Shown: in pieces, positions 1 to 6,402 of the stretch | Layout: each line of letters starts with the position of its first letter | Position numbering within the stretch: position 1 is the first letter of the stretch | Assembly: GCA_964636785.1 (NCBI GenBank) | Contig: CAZWVK010000107.1 | Location: 1 to 8,750, forward strand | DNA length: 8,750 bases | From: UBA6776 sp964636785 | Lineage (GTDB): Bacteria > Bdellovibrionota > Bdellovibrionia > Bdellovibrionales > UBA1609 | Direction: 5' to 3' | Notes under the pieces: model-generated | What the model saw: the letters and a program-made list of their open reading frames with translations, nothing else | Told to the model about the DNA's origin: nothing | Databases searched by the model: none | Position numbers and translations under genes: made by a program

Positions 1-36
1 AAAAATTTCATTCATATCAAAGATAAATTGACCTCA

Positions 37-60
37 AATCAAGACCTTACGGTCTTAATC
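37..60 (-). other. Leader hairpin with GTAA tetraloop
   Basis: On the minus strand AAGACC-GTAA-GGTCTT forms a perfect 6-bp stem closed by a GNRA-type tetraloop. Four further pairs, two of them G-T wobbles, extend it to 10 bp. No T-tract follows, so it is not a typical intrinsic terminator. It fits a folded element of an rRNA leader, perhaps for antitermination or processing. Confidence 0.55.
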
Positions 61-100
61 GAGGACCCAATAACCTTGTCATAACTAGCTATTTAGTTTT

Positions 101-109
101 CAAAGAGCA
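101..109 (-). promoter_or_regulatory. boxA-like antitermination element
   Basis: The minus strand reads TGCTCTTTG, followed by AAAACTAAATAG. This is one base off the classical boxA TGCTCTTTA and resembles the CTTTGAAAACT segment common in bacterial rRNA leaders. In such leaders it recruits NusB/S10 (NusE) to keep RNA polymerase transcribing untranslated RNA. It is the main reason for calling this region an rRNA leader. Confidence 0.6.
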
Positions 110-125
110 AAAAGCAGAACTCAAG

Positions 126-154
126 TGTCTAAGCGACCTCAAGCTCACCGTCAA
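126..154 (-). promoter_or_regulatory. Candidate rRNA operon promoter
   Basis: On the minus strand a TTGACG -35 box (149-154) stands 17 bp from TAGACA (126-131), which matches the -10 consensus weakly. The -35 box is preceded directly by a very A/T-rich tract and followed by the boxA leader. That combination, more than the -10 match, supports an rRNA promoter reading leftwards. Confidence 0.5.
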
Positions 155-185
155 GAAAATCTTTAAGAAATTTAAAAGATTTTTT
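155..185 (-). promoter_or_regulatory. UP-element-like A/T tract with inverted repeat
   Basis: Of 31 bases, 27 are A or T, and the tract directly abuts the -35 box of the candidate rRNA promoter. This is the position where the alpha subunit C-terminal domain of RNA polymerase binds UP elements. It also contains a perfect 9-bp inverted repeat, AAAATCTTT (156-164) and AAAGATTTT (175-183), separated by 10 bp. It could therefore also act as a weak terminator for the tRNA just upstream, but there is no long T-tract after it on the minus strand. Confidence 0.5.
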
Positions 186-214
186 CAACGTCGTTTTTCC
201 GAGTCATCTTCTTT

Positions 215-290
<76 letters not shown>

Positions 291-310
291 AGGCCCGGAA
301 ACGATCATCG

Positions 311-339
311 AAAATGAACGAAAGTATTCCTGAGGTCAA
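311..339 (-). promoter_or_regulatory. Candidate promoter of tRNA-Ala
   Basis: The minus strand has TTGACC (334-339) and CATTTT (311-316) separated by 17 bp. Transcription would start near position 305, leaving a leader of about 15 nt before the tRNA. The -35 box is good and the -10 box is weak. Position and spacing support it, but there is no experimental basis. Confidence 0.4.
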
Positions 340-368
340 GACGGAAAAAACAGATTTTCAAATTTTAA

Positions 369-398
369 TTGAAACCCAGACTTAAAACTTGGTTTCAA
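369..398. repeat. 8-bp inverted repeat between tRNA-Ala and the upstream gene
   Basis: TTGAAACC (369-376) and GGTTTCAA (391-398) are perfect inverted copies with a 14-nt loop. The element lies about 80 bp beyond the stop codon of the gene at 478-996 and before the tRNA promoter, where a terminator would be expected. On the minus strand only TTAAAATTTG follows, so it is a poor intrinsic terminator. The rest of 291-477 shows no gene. Confidence 0.35.
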
Positions 399-477
399 CC
401 AGAGCGACCACCCATTGTGCCCAATAATAACGCAATTTCAAGGTGGCAAAGGGGGATTTGGCCTTTTGTCTAGTGGA

Positions 478-996
478 TTATGCTGAAGCTTTGGACGCAA
501 TTAGGCTGAGATTATTGAGCCATAAGCGCTCAGCGGTCAGATCGAATCCAACATCCTCTCCGCCCTTAAGAACAGAGTCAAAAACGCGCTTTAAAACTTC
601 CAAATCTTCGGGAATGCTATCTTCCAATTCGAGAGTTTCTTCAATGGCATCGACAACAGATAGTAAATCCGGAGTGGTAACGACTCGAGGAAGTCTGTTC
701 ATGTCGAGACCCGCAGCAAGCGCTGGTTTGAATCCGATTAGATTTTGAGTGATCAAAATTTTCTTTCCAGAGTGAAAATTTACTTGAAGGAACTTATGAC
801 CATCCGAATCCACACGATGAATTACATCTTCTAAATCCTTTGCAGAGAATGAGAGATGTTTGCCATCGGCTTGCTGAAAAACTTGAAGGAGCAGGTCATT
901 GTTTTTGCGGCTGGACTGGAGGCCAGAACTTAGATTTATGAACTCTTCAATCTCAACCATGTGTTCGCGCTGGGTATCTTCATTCGACTGGCTCAA
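478..996 (-). CDS. Conserved-looking hypothetical protein, 172 aa
   Basis: I do not recognise the family. The product is soluble-looking, with no signal peptide, membrane segment or zinc motif. Its middle part (about residues 66-100) looks like a folded beta-rich core with SGKKILITQNLIGFKP. It is followed by RLPRVVTTPDLLSVVDAIEE (101-120), then an acidic, leucine-rich helical tail (119-165). The frame stays open five codons further, to a TTG at 1011, but GGAGG (1005-1009) lies 8 nt upstream of the TTG at 994-996. That TTG is therefore the better start. The ATG at codon 13 has no ribosome binding site. The gene stands alone, divergent from the cupin gene, with tRNA-Ala downstream. The uniform composition and codon use suggest a real gene. 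Function is unknown. Confidence 0.8.
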   Translation of the reverse strand: MSQSNEDTQREHMVEIEEFINLSSGLQSSRKNNDLLLQVFQQADGKHLSFSAKDLEDVIHRVDSDGHKFLQVNFHSGKKILITQNLIGFKPALAAGLDMNRLPRVVTTPDLLSVVDAIEETLELEDSIPEDLEVLKRVFDSVLKGGEDVGFDLTAERLWLNNLSLIASKASA

Positions 997-1002
997 AATG
1001 CA

Positions 1003-1016
1003 TTCCTCCAAAGGAA
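1003..1016 (-). promoter_or_regulatory. Short hairpin covering the ribosome binding site
   Basis: In the minus-strand transcript TTCCT-TTGG-AGGAA forms a perfect 5-bp stem with a 4-nt loop. Three bases of the GGAGG Shine-Dalgarno sequence (1005-1009) lie in the stem and two in the loop, so folding would compete with ribosome binding for the gene starting at 996. The stem is short and the effect may be small. Confidence 0.3.
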
Positions 1017-1026
1017 GTTAATCTTC

Positions 1027-1054
1027 ACAATGTCCGCTTCGTCTCCACAGTCAA
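1027..1054 (-). promoter_or_regulatory. Candidate promoter of the 172-aa hypothetical gene
   Basis: On the minus strand TTGACT (1049-1054) is 16 bp from CATTGT (1027-1032), giving a leader of roughly 25 nt to the TTG start. The -35 box is good. The -10 box is weak but resembles the CATTTT proposed for the tRNA promoter. Confidence 0.35.
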
Positions 1055-1161
1055 TTCCCTTGAGGGGTGGACCTCATTTTTGGCAATTTGTCCTGTATCA
1101 GAAAGGCTCAGTGATTTGTGAATAGACAAAAAAGGAAAAATACTGTTTCAATTCAATTCAT

Positions 1162-1467
1162 ATGTTGATTCATCGCTGGCAGGCGCCAAAAATTCCAAGC
1201 CTTACTCAAATGAAGATGATGTTTGAATCTGAAGGGCTTGAACCCTTCGAAGAAACTCTACAACCTGGCCGAGATATTCAAGACCTTCGCCATCCCTTTG
1301 ATGAAGTAAGAATGGTCGCTGATGGTGAGCTTTTGTTGGAAATTCTTGGAACACGAATGCTACTGAGAGAGGGTGACAAAATCACAATTCCTGCTAACAC
1401 AAGGCACACGAAGAAAGCTTCTGGCGATAAGCCCTGCCTTTGCGTTTGTGCGCACCAGATTGACTAG
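1162..1467 (+). CDS. Small single-domain cupin protein, 101 aa
   Basis: This protein has a single cupin beta-barrel. Motif 1 is seen in HPFDEVRMVADGEL (44-57) and motif 2 in GDKITIPANTRH (71-82). Three of the four usual metal ligands appear to be kept: His44, Glu48 and His82. The position of the first histidine of the HxH pair holds Leu42. The tail CLCVC (92-96) has three alternating cysteines. Cupins of this size are cytoplasmic metal-binding enzymes or small-molecule sensors, and the substrate cannot be read from the sequence. The ATG has no clear Shine-Dalgarno. The purine-rich AAAAAAGGAAAAA is about 20 nt too far upstream. A TACTGT (1141-1146) could be a -10 box giving a very short leader. 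The stop codon abuts that of rarA on the opposite strand. Confidence 0.85.
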   Translation: MLIHRWQAPKIPSLTQMKMMFESEGLEPFEETLQPGRDIQDLRHPFDEVRMVADGELLLEILGTRMLLREGDKITIPANTRHTKKASGDKPCLCVCAHQID

Positions 1468-2784
1468 TTATTTTTTATTCTGCCTTTTCCAAGCCTGATA
1501 CTCTTTCATCGACTTTTCGAATCCAAGCTCAGATGGTTCATAGAAGCTCCGATTCTTTAACTCTTGTGGCAGAAACTCCATATCCGTCCAACCTGTTGGG
1601 CCATCATGAGCATACGAATAGTTTTGTCCATGCCCAAGATCGCGCGCCAGCTTCGTTTGCGAAGACCGCAGTGACTTGGGTATGGATAAGCTTCCTGAAC
1701 GTCTGACCTCTTCCATCGCTTCGTTAATGGCAAGATAGGAGCGGTTGGATTTGGGAGCATAGGCCAAATAAACCACCACTTGCGCAAGATTAATTCGCGC
1801 CTCGGGCATACCAACAAGCTCAACAGCCTGGAGACCCGCTATCGCAAGGCTAAGTGCTCGAGGATCCGCATTGCCAATATCCTCAGAAGCTAAAATGACC
1901 ATTCTTCTTGCAATAAAAATAGGATCCTCACCAGCTTCCAGAAGACGAGCGAGATAATAAATTGCGGCGTTGGCATCACTCCCTCGCAGACTTTTGATAA
2001 ACGCAGAAATCGTATCATAGTGAAGATCCCCACTCTTATCGAATGGAAGAAGCTGATTTCCCAAAACTTCATCCAACTGATCTGTTGAAAGGGGGAACTG
2101 GTAGCGATGTGATTCAAACTGAAAGAGTCTTATCAAAGCTTCAATCCCATTAATCAATCGCCGAGCATCTCCATGAGAAGAAGACACTAAAGCGTCAAAT
2201 GCCTCTGCTTTGAGAACACCCTTTGGATCAATAGAGGATTTTAAGAAGGCATTCTCCCCGATTTTTTTTAAATCCGTTAGGCTCACTGGATCAAAAACGA
2301 TGACGCGACAACGACTGAGAAGTGCGCGATTCAATTCGTAACTGGGATTTTCTGTCGTTGCGCCAATTAAAGAGAAGTCACCCCGCTCGCAATACGGAAG
2401 CAAAACATCCTGTTGGGATTTATTCAGCCGATGAATCTCATCCAAAAAAATCAGTGTTTCAGTCTGTTGAGAGTGCCTTAGAAATCGCGCTTCTTCCCCG
2501 AGCCGTTTTAACTCTTTGGCTCCTGTATCTATGGCGCTGACTTTGATTGTTCGTGAGCCTCGCTGTTCAGCAATGATTTGCGCCAGCGTGGTTTTTCCAG
2601 TTCCAGGCGGACCCCAAAAAATAAAATTTGGAAATGGATTTGAAGATTTGAGCGCAGAAGACAGTGATGGATTGTTTTTCAATAGACCACGGGAATCGAT
2701 GAAGCTTTCAATTTCTTTTGGCCTCAGTCTCTCAGCCAATGGAGCCATTTCCGTGGTACTTCTGTTTGTATCAAAAAGATCCAT
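1468..2784 (-). CDS. rarA: Replication-associated recombination protein A (RarA/MgsA AAA+ ATPase)
   Basis: This is a full-length RarA/MgsA/WRNIP1 family member (438 aa). RarA acts at stalled replication forks, is related to the clamp-loader ATPases, and forms tetramers that associate with SSB. The sequence shows Walker A GPPGTGKT (58-65), Walker B LIFLDEIH (111-118) and sensor 1 GATTENP (141-147). The arginine finger region is LLSRCR (155-160) and sensor 2 is GDARR (205-209). The family-specific C-terminal part follows, with SLRGSDANAAIYYLARLL (265-282) and RRMVILASEDIGNADP (293-308). The N-terminal LAERLRPK (16-23) is typical. However, the VGQ-type box that usually follows is replaced by FIDSRGLL (28-35). 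The start ATG has only a distant AGGA upstream, so initiation may be weak. The gene is divergent from the lipoprotein gene and converges on the cupin. Confidence 0.96.
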   Translation of the reverse strand: MDLFDTNRSTTEMAPLAERLRPKEIESFIDSRGLLKNNPSLSSALKSSNPFPNFIFWGPPGTGKTTLAQIIAEQRGSRTIKVSAIDTGAKELKRLGEEARFLRHSQQTETLIFLDEIHRLNKSQQDVLLPYCERGDFSLIGATTENPSYELNRALLSRCRVIVFDPVSLTDLKKIGENAFLKSSIDPKGVLKAEAFDALVSSSHGDARRLINGIEALIRLFQFESHRYQFPLSTDQLDEVLGNQLLPFDKSGDLHYDTISAFIKSLRGSDANAAIYYLARLLEAGEDPIFIARRMVILASEDIGNADPRALSLAIAGLQAVELVGMPEARINLAQVVVYLAYAPKSNRSYLAINEAMEEVRRSGSLSIPKSLRSSQTKLARDLGHGQNYSYAHDGPTGWTDMEFLPQELKNRSFYEPSELGFEKSMKEYQAWKRQNKK

Positions 2785-2816
2785 AGGGCTTTGGTCTAGT
2801 CCTAGTTCTTATCAAA

Positions 2817-2831
2817 TTCAAGTTGCTTGAA
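2817..2831. promoter_or_regulatory. Perfect 15-bp palindrome in the rarA/lipoprotein divergent region
   Basis: TTCAAG-TTG-CTTGAA is a perfect 6-bp inverted repeat with a 3-bp centre. It lies in the 112-bp region between the divergent rarA and lipoprotein genes. On the minus strand it sits just downstream of a possible weak promoter, TTGTTT-16 bp-GATACT (-10 at 2834-2839). That would place it at the transcription start, a common operator position. It could equally be a small hairpin in the rarA leader. Confidence 0.35.
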
Positions 2832-2896
2832 AAAGTATCGGGCCTTGCTGAACCTAAACAAGGTATCCTAATCCTACAGAACCAGGGAGTGCGCCC

Positions 2897-3499
2897 GTGA
2901 ACACAAAATTTAATCGCAAAATTAGAGTTTTTATTGTCGCTCTCGCTTCAGTTTTTCTCTGTCAGTGCAGCGACAAAGAGGGCCTCAGCAAAGATGTCGA
3001 AATCTCACCACTGACGAAGAACCCATTAATTCGAATGGGGAAAAGAAAAGTAGGTAGTGGTGAGGTGCAACCACAGTGGTTTGACTTTACATTTAATATT
3101 AATAATGCAAGCGCCTACGATATCCGAATTGAAGAGGTTCTGTTTTTTGTAAGCGCCGATGGAATAGAGTATCCGCCTAAGTTTTTCGACCTCGGACTCC
3201 TCACAGTGGTCAACTCGAACGGAACTCAATATACCTATAGCTCTTATTGCAACTACAAACCAGGATACAATAGTATGGTTAGAGCATGTCGAGACTTTAC
3301 TGTTTATGCAAACGTGGCTGATACTGGAAACACCTCGAACTCCAAAGAGCTCAATTTCTATATCGGAGATATCCCGGCGTCTGAATCAGGGACTCGAGCC
3401 TACCAAGTTCGCATGGAGGTCTACGGAGTGATCATAGATCCAAACACAGGTACCGACGTTGAAAGGCTTTTAAAAAGACTCTATTTTACAACCCGATAG
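2897..3499 (+). CDS. Small secreted protein, probable lipoprotein, 200 aa
   Basis: The GTG start has AGGGAG 7 nt upstream, a good ribosome binding site. The N-terminus is an export signal: basic residues (4-10), a hydrophobic stretch VFIVALASVFL (11-21), then CQCS. Lipidation at Cys24 is likely, since the next residues are Ser-Asp-Lys. However, Gln at -1 departs from the usual lipobox, which has Gly, Ala or Ser there. The mature part (about 55-200) is rich in alternating hydrophobic and polar residues with many Tyr, Thr and Asn, as in an all-beta domain. Its two cysteines, in YCNYK and ACRDF, could form a disulfide in the periplasm. I recognise no family. It is transcribed away from rarA and ends 14 bp from the end of pilQ, so it is not part of the pil operon. 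Confidence 0.85.
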   Translation: MNTKFNRKIRVFIVALASVFLCQCSDKEGLSKDVEISPLTKNPLIRMGKRKVGSGEVQPQWFDFTFNINNASAYDIRIEEVLFFVSADGIEYPPKFFDLGLLTVVNSNGTQYTYSSYCNYKPGYNSMVRACRDFTVYANVADTGNTSNSKELNFYIGDIPASESGTRAYQVRMEVYGVIIDPNTGTDVERLLKRLYFTTR

Positions 3500-3513
3500 C
3501 TTAAGAGATCAGA

Positions 3514-5715
3514 TTATAAAGATGCCGCCCTTGTATCTTGTCCATTTACCATAATCCTCGGAGTTAGGAAGATAAGAAGCTCATTCTTAATTTTCTCTTT
3601 CTCTCTGGATTTAAACAACCATCCGAGTATCGGAATGTCTTTAAGAACTGGAACGCCAATATCCGACTGAGTCTCGTCTGTCTGATAAATTCCACCAATC
3701 ACAGAGGTCTCTCCGTTACGAACCAGTACTCTGGTTTTTGCTGTTCGAGAGTTCACTGGTCGAGATTGAGTTGTTTGCGCAACAACTGGTCCGGCAAACT
3801 GTCTTAAAACATCAATATCCATAATCACCGAGCCGTCTGAGGTAATTTGCGGAGTCACTGCCAATTTCAGCTGCACCGGAATGCGGTTCTCAGTTTGGTT
3901 CAAAAAGAACGACCCGGAACCAGAGCCGCCACTTGGGATTGTGACTAAACTAATGACTTCACTGGATTGCCCGATCTCTGCTCTATCACGATTCATAACC
4001 ACGATTCGAGGAGATGAAATCAGCTTTGCTGTTCGATCCGATTCAGCCAGGTGCAGTGCTGCATTTAAATCACCGAGAAAATCCAACTTTCCGAACGTGA
4101 GTTCCACGAAGTTCGGAAGCGGGGATCCGCCTTGAGCAAAATTGAGGCGCGGTGAAAGTTCAAGTGGAGTTCCCAGGGCTCCGCCTGTCTGAGAAAGTGT
4201 AATTGGCGAACCCGTTGCACCCCAACGAATACCCAAACTCGACGTAAAGTCTTCAGATGCTTCAACGATTTTTCCCTCAATGAGCACTTGGTTTGGCTGA
4301 ATGTCCAGAGCTGCAATCAACTTTGTGACTTTGTCTAGAATATCCTCTCTATCGGTAATTAGGATGGAATTGCTTCTCGCATCGACAACAACCTTACCCT
4401 CTTTCGAAAGAAATTCTTTAACCTGATTTTCAAGAGAATCAACGTTCGCATAGTTCACTGGAATAACTTTGACCTTGATTGGAGCCAGTTCTTTTTGCGC
4501 TATTAAAAAATCTCGAGCATGTTGTGCCTCTGCCCGCAGCTCACCCATTGTTGAGATCCTCAAGACATTTCCGTGTCGAATATATCCAAGATTCTTCGCC
4601 CGCATCACTGAAACAAGAGCCTGATCCCAAGGAACTCGTCTAAGTTTCATTGAGATTTTTCCATCCACTTGATCAGACATAACGATATTGGCACCACTCT
4701 CCTCAGAAATAAAACTGATTACGTCTCGAACGTCCGCATCGCGCACTTGAAGTGAAATTGGTCGGCCCTCAAACTTTTGATTGCTCATCAAAAACTCTTC
4801 CAATGTGCCCGCTCCAAGCGGTGCACTTGAACTTCCTTGAGGTGGAGATGGCGCACTGTTGTCTTGAACCGCGGCAAAGTTCTCCGCAGAAAAAGAGGGC
4901 GGAACTACCACTAAAGAGGTTCCTTCCATACGCAGCGCAGGTTCCTCATTGAATCCTGGCTTGAGCTGTACAACTATTCGAACCGTGATGTCTCCCGGAG
5001 TCTGATAGGCATTAATACTTCCAAAGCTACCAGAAAAATCCTTCATTAAAAACGGGCGCTTCAATCGCTCGGGCAATACCGCATTTTGAATTTCGATTAT
5101 GTATTGGCCATTCTGAGCATTAAAACGAGTTTCATAATTTAGGGTTTTGTCAGCATCAACCACAACTGTTCCACCCGCCTGATTAGCCAAATAACGGATG
5201 TCTGTGATCTCTACAGAACCCGAGACCGTTGGAGTTGGTGAAGCTTCTTCCATTGTAAATTCATCTACCACAGGCTCTTCAAAGGAGTCTGCAAGATCAA
5301 GCTCGTCCACTTGTTGAGGTTTATCTGAAAATGCAGGAGGCTCTGGTGTTTGAACGACTTCGTCTGCGCTTAGCTCGTCCAATTCAAGCTCCTCTGCTAA
5401 CTCATCCTCAGAAAATGATTCTATGTCGTTACTCGCAGTGGCGGATTCATCGAATTCAAATTCATCAAAACCCAGATCCGAGGCTTCATCAGCTATAGGC
5501 TGCTGAGGTTCTACCTGAGAAAAGTCAAATTCTTCAAGGTCCAGGGAGACGTCCCCAGCGTTTTGGGCTGGTTCGCCAAATGCTTCGTCAGTCACTTCGA
5601 TTTCGGATAGCATTTCATCATCGAGTGAGTTTGTTTGCGAAGTCGTACACCCAACGCCAAGCCCAATACCCACTAGGACTGGCAGAAACAAAATCTTTAT
5701 TTGAAAGCGCATCAT
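3514..5715 (-). CDS. pilQ: Type IV pilus secretin PilQ, apparently lipidated
   Basis: PilQ is the outer-membrane pore through which the pilus passes. An in-frame GTG lies at 5722-5724, but AGAGG (5724-5728) is 8 nt from the ATG at 5713-5715, which I take as the start (733 aa). Counted from that ATG, the signal peptide is 1-22 and ends in GLGVGC, with Cys23 the only cysteine in the protein. An acidic linker follows (31-157; 46 Asp/Glu, one Lys). Next come an AMIN domain for peptidoglycan binding (about 168-273) and a Ser/Pro spacer. The STN-like N0 domain (about 318-390) contains PISLQVRDADVRDVISFI. An N1/NolW-type domain (about 413-475) and the secretin barrel (about 480-722) complete the protein. 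The barrel includes the signature VPVLKDIPILGWLF (688-701). It is the last gene of the pil operon, 66 nt after pilP with no terminator between them. Confidence 0.97.
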   Translation of the reverse strand: MMRFQIKILFLPVLVGIGLGVGCTTSQTNSLDDEMLSEIEVTDEAFGEPAQNAGDVSLDLEEFDFSQVEPQQPIADEASDLGFDEFEFDESATASNDIESFSEDELAEELELDELSADEVVQTPEPPAFSDKPQQVDELDLADSFEEPVVDEFTMEEASPTPTVSGSVEITDIRYLANQAGGTVVVDADKTLNYETRFNAQNGQYIIEIQNAVLPERLKRPFLMKDFSGSFGSINAYQTPGDITVRIVVQLKPGFNEEPALRMEGTSLVVVPPSFSAENFAAVQDNSAPSPPQGSSSAPLGAGTLEEFLMSNQKFEGRPISLQVRDADVRDVISFISEESGANIVMSDQVDGKISMKLRRVPWDQALVSVMRAKNLGYIRHGNVLRISTMGELRAEAQHARDFLIAQKELAPIKVKVIPVNYANVDSLENQVKEFLSKEGKVVVDARSNSILITDREDILDKVTKLIAALDIQPNQVLIEGKIVEASEDFTSSLGIRWGATGSPITLSQTGGALGTPLELSPRLNFAQGGSPLPNFVELTFGKLDFLGDLNAALHLAESDRTAKLISSPRIVVMNRDRAEIGQSSEVISLVTIPSGGSGSGSFFLNQTENRIPVQLKLAVTPQITSDGSVIMDIDVLRQFAGPVVAQTTQSRPVNSRTAKTRVLVRNGETSVIGGIYQTDETQSDIGVPVLKDIPILGWLFKSREKEKIKNELLIFLTPRIMVNGQDTRAASL

Positions 5716-5781
5716 CCTTGACACCTCTTTTAGTTAAATATTAAGCGAGATCTCTATGAAAACAAAGGCTGGAACTTCAAA

Positions 5782-6402
5782 TTATCTCTCCAGTCGCAAA
5801 ACTTTTGTTTCATAAACAATTCCTGCTTCTTTTCTTTCGGCCTCAACAATCACGACTTCCCCTTCACGAATAGCCGCAATATAACCATTTTTCAAACCTA
5901 TACCTTCGTCTCGCCCCACCACATGCACCGTTGAGTTCGGATCAACGAACATCGCTTTTGGATTTTTAATATCCCACATAATCCCAAGAAGTTTTAAATC
6001 GCTCAGCGAATACTTCTGAAGAGGACTCTGCGGAACTCCTTTTTCCAAAGTAAGATCTTCAAAGGTTTCAAACGGATTACGCCTCTCGCCAGCGTCATAA
6101 ATGTACGGCTCAAGAAAAACCTCTAACTCTCGTGCTGCTGAGGCCGTTGAGTCCGCATCGACTGAAGGAAACTCCGGCCTTGGGCCCAAGTCCTCAGGAG
6201 CTGCGGCTTCCCCTTCCATAAGTTCTCTTGAGTAAGACGGAACAGACTCATCGACAGCTTGCTCTTCACTAGAAGGCGGAGCTTCATCTTCTTGAGATTT
6301 GGCGGGACTTAAAAACTGAAGAGAAAGATAGGCAGCTAGTCCTACAGAAACAAGAGAAACAAAAAGATATGATCCAGCCTCGCCTAATCTCTTCCAATTC
6401 AT
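5782..6402 (-). CDS. pilP: Type IV pilus alignment protein PilP (transmembrane-anchored)
   Basis: PilP links the PilN/PilO inner-membrane pair to the N0 domain of PilQ. The 206-aa product has a hydrophobic helix (about 12-32), then a flexible acidic, Pro-rich linker (36-80). It also carries the family hallmark RRNPF (107-111). The C-terminal small beta domain (131-204) contains YSLSDLKLLGIMWD, AMFVDPN and VHVVGRDEGIGLKNGYIAAI. PilP of Pseudomonas and Neisseria is an inner-membrane lipoprotein. This one has no cysteine anywhere, so it must be anchored by the helix. The ATG overlaps the pilO stop codon as ATGA, with AAGGGAAG about 8-10 nt upstream, which implies coupled translation. Confidence 0.94.
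   Translation of the reverse strand: MNWKRLGEAGSYLFVSLVSVGLAAYLSLQFLSPAKSQEDEAPPSSEEQAVDESVPSYSRELMEGEAAAPEDLGPRPEFPSVDADSTASAARELEVFLEPYIYDAGERRNPFETFEDLTLEKGVPQSPLQKYSLSDLKLLGIMWDIKNPKAMFVDPNSTVHVVGRDEGIGLKNGYIAAIREGEVVIVEAERKEAGIVYETKVLRLER

Larger units (their letters stand above)
1..120 (-). other. rRNA operon leader (mature rRNA off the left edge)
   Basis: Read on the minus strand, this stretch follows a strong-looking promoter and contains a boxA-like antitermination element and a stable GTAA-tetraloop hairpin, as leaders of rRNA operons do. No open reading frame is seen. I cannot see any mature 16S or 23S sequence, so the rRNA must start beyond position 1. The order promoter, UP element, boxA argues for the front of an operon (16S first), but a leader of an unlinked 23S gene is also possible. 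The assignment is inference from leader architecture. Confidence 0.6.

Noticed and set aside
450..477. Possible plus-strand hairpin GGCAAA...TTTGGCC followed by TTTTG
   Set aside because: The pairing needs a bulge and there is no plus-strand transcript upstream for it to terminate.
443..748. Plus-strand open frame of 101 codons opposite the hypothetical gene
   Set aside because: It is antisense to a gene with a good ribosome binding site, has a low-complexity Ser/Arg-rich product, and lacks its own start signals.
1061..1081. Small hairpin TGAGG/CCTCA followed by five T on the plus strand, terminator-like
   Set aside because: The stem is only 5 bp and no plus-strand gene lies upstream to terminate. 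An attenuator of the cupin gene would need a promoter that I cannot see.
1557..1823. Minus-strand 88-codon frame inside rarA
   Set aside because: It lies in another frame of a fully recognisable RarA and has no independent signals.
2785..2896. LexA-type SOS box upstream of rarA
   Set aside because: The only strong palindrome is TTCAAGTTGCTTGAA, which does not match the LexA motifs I know for this kind of organism.
4065..4316. Minus-strand 83-codon frame inside pilQ
   Set aside because: It is a shadow of the secretin domain coding frame, and the PilQ frame is intact and conserved here.
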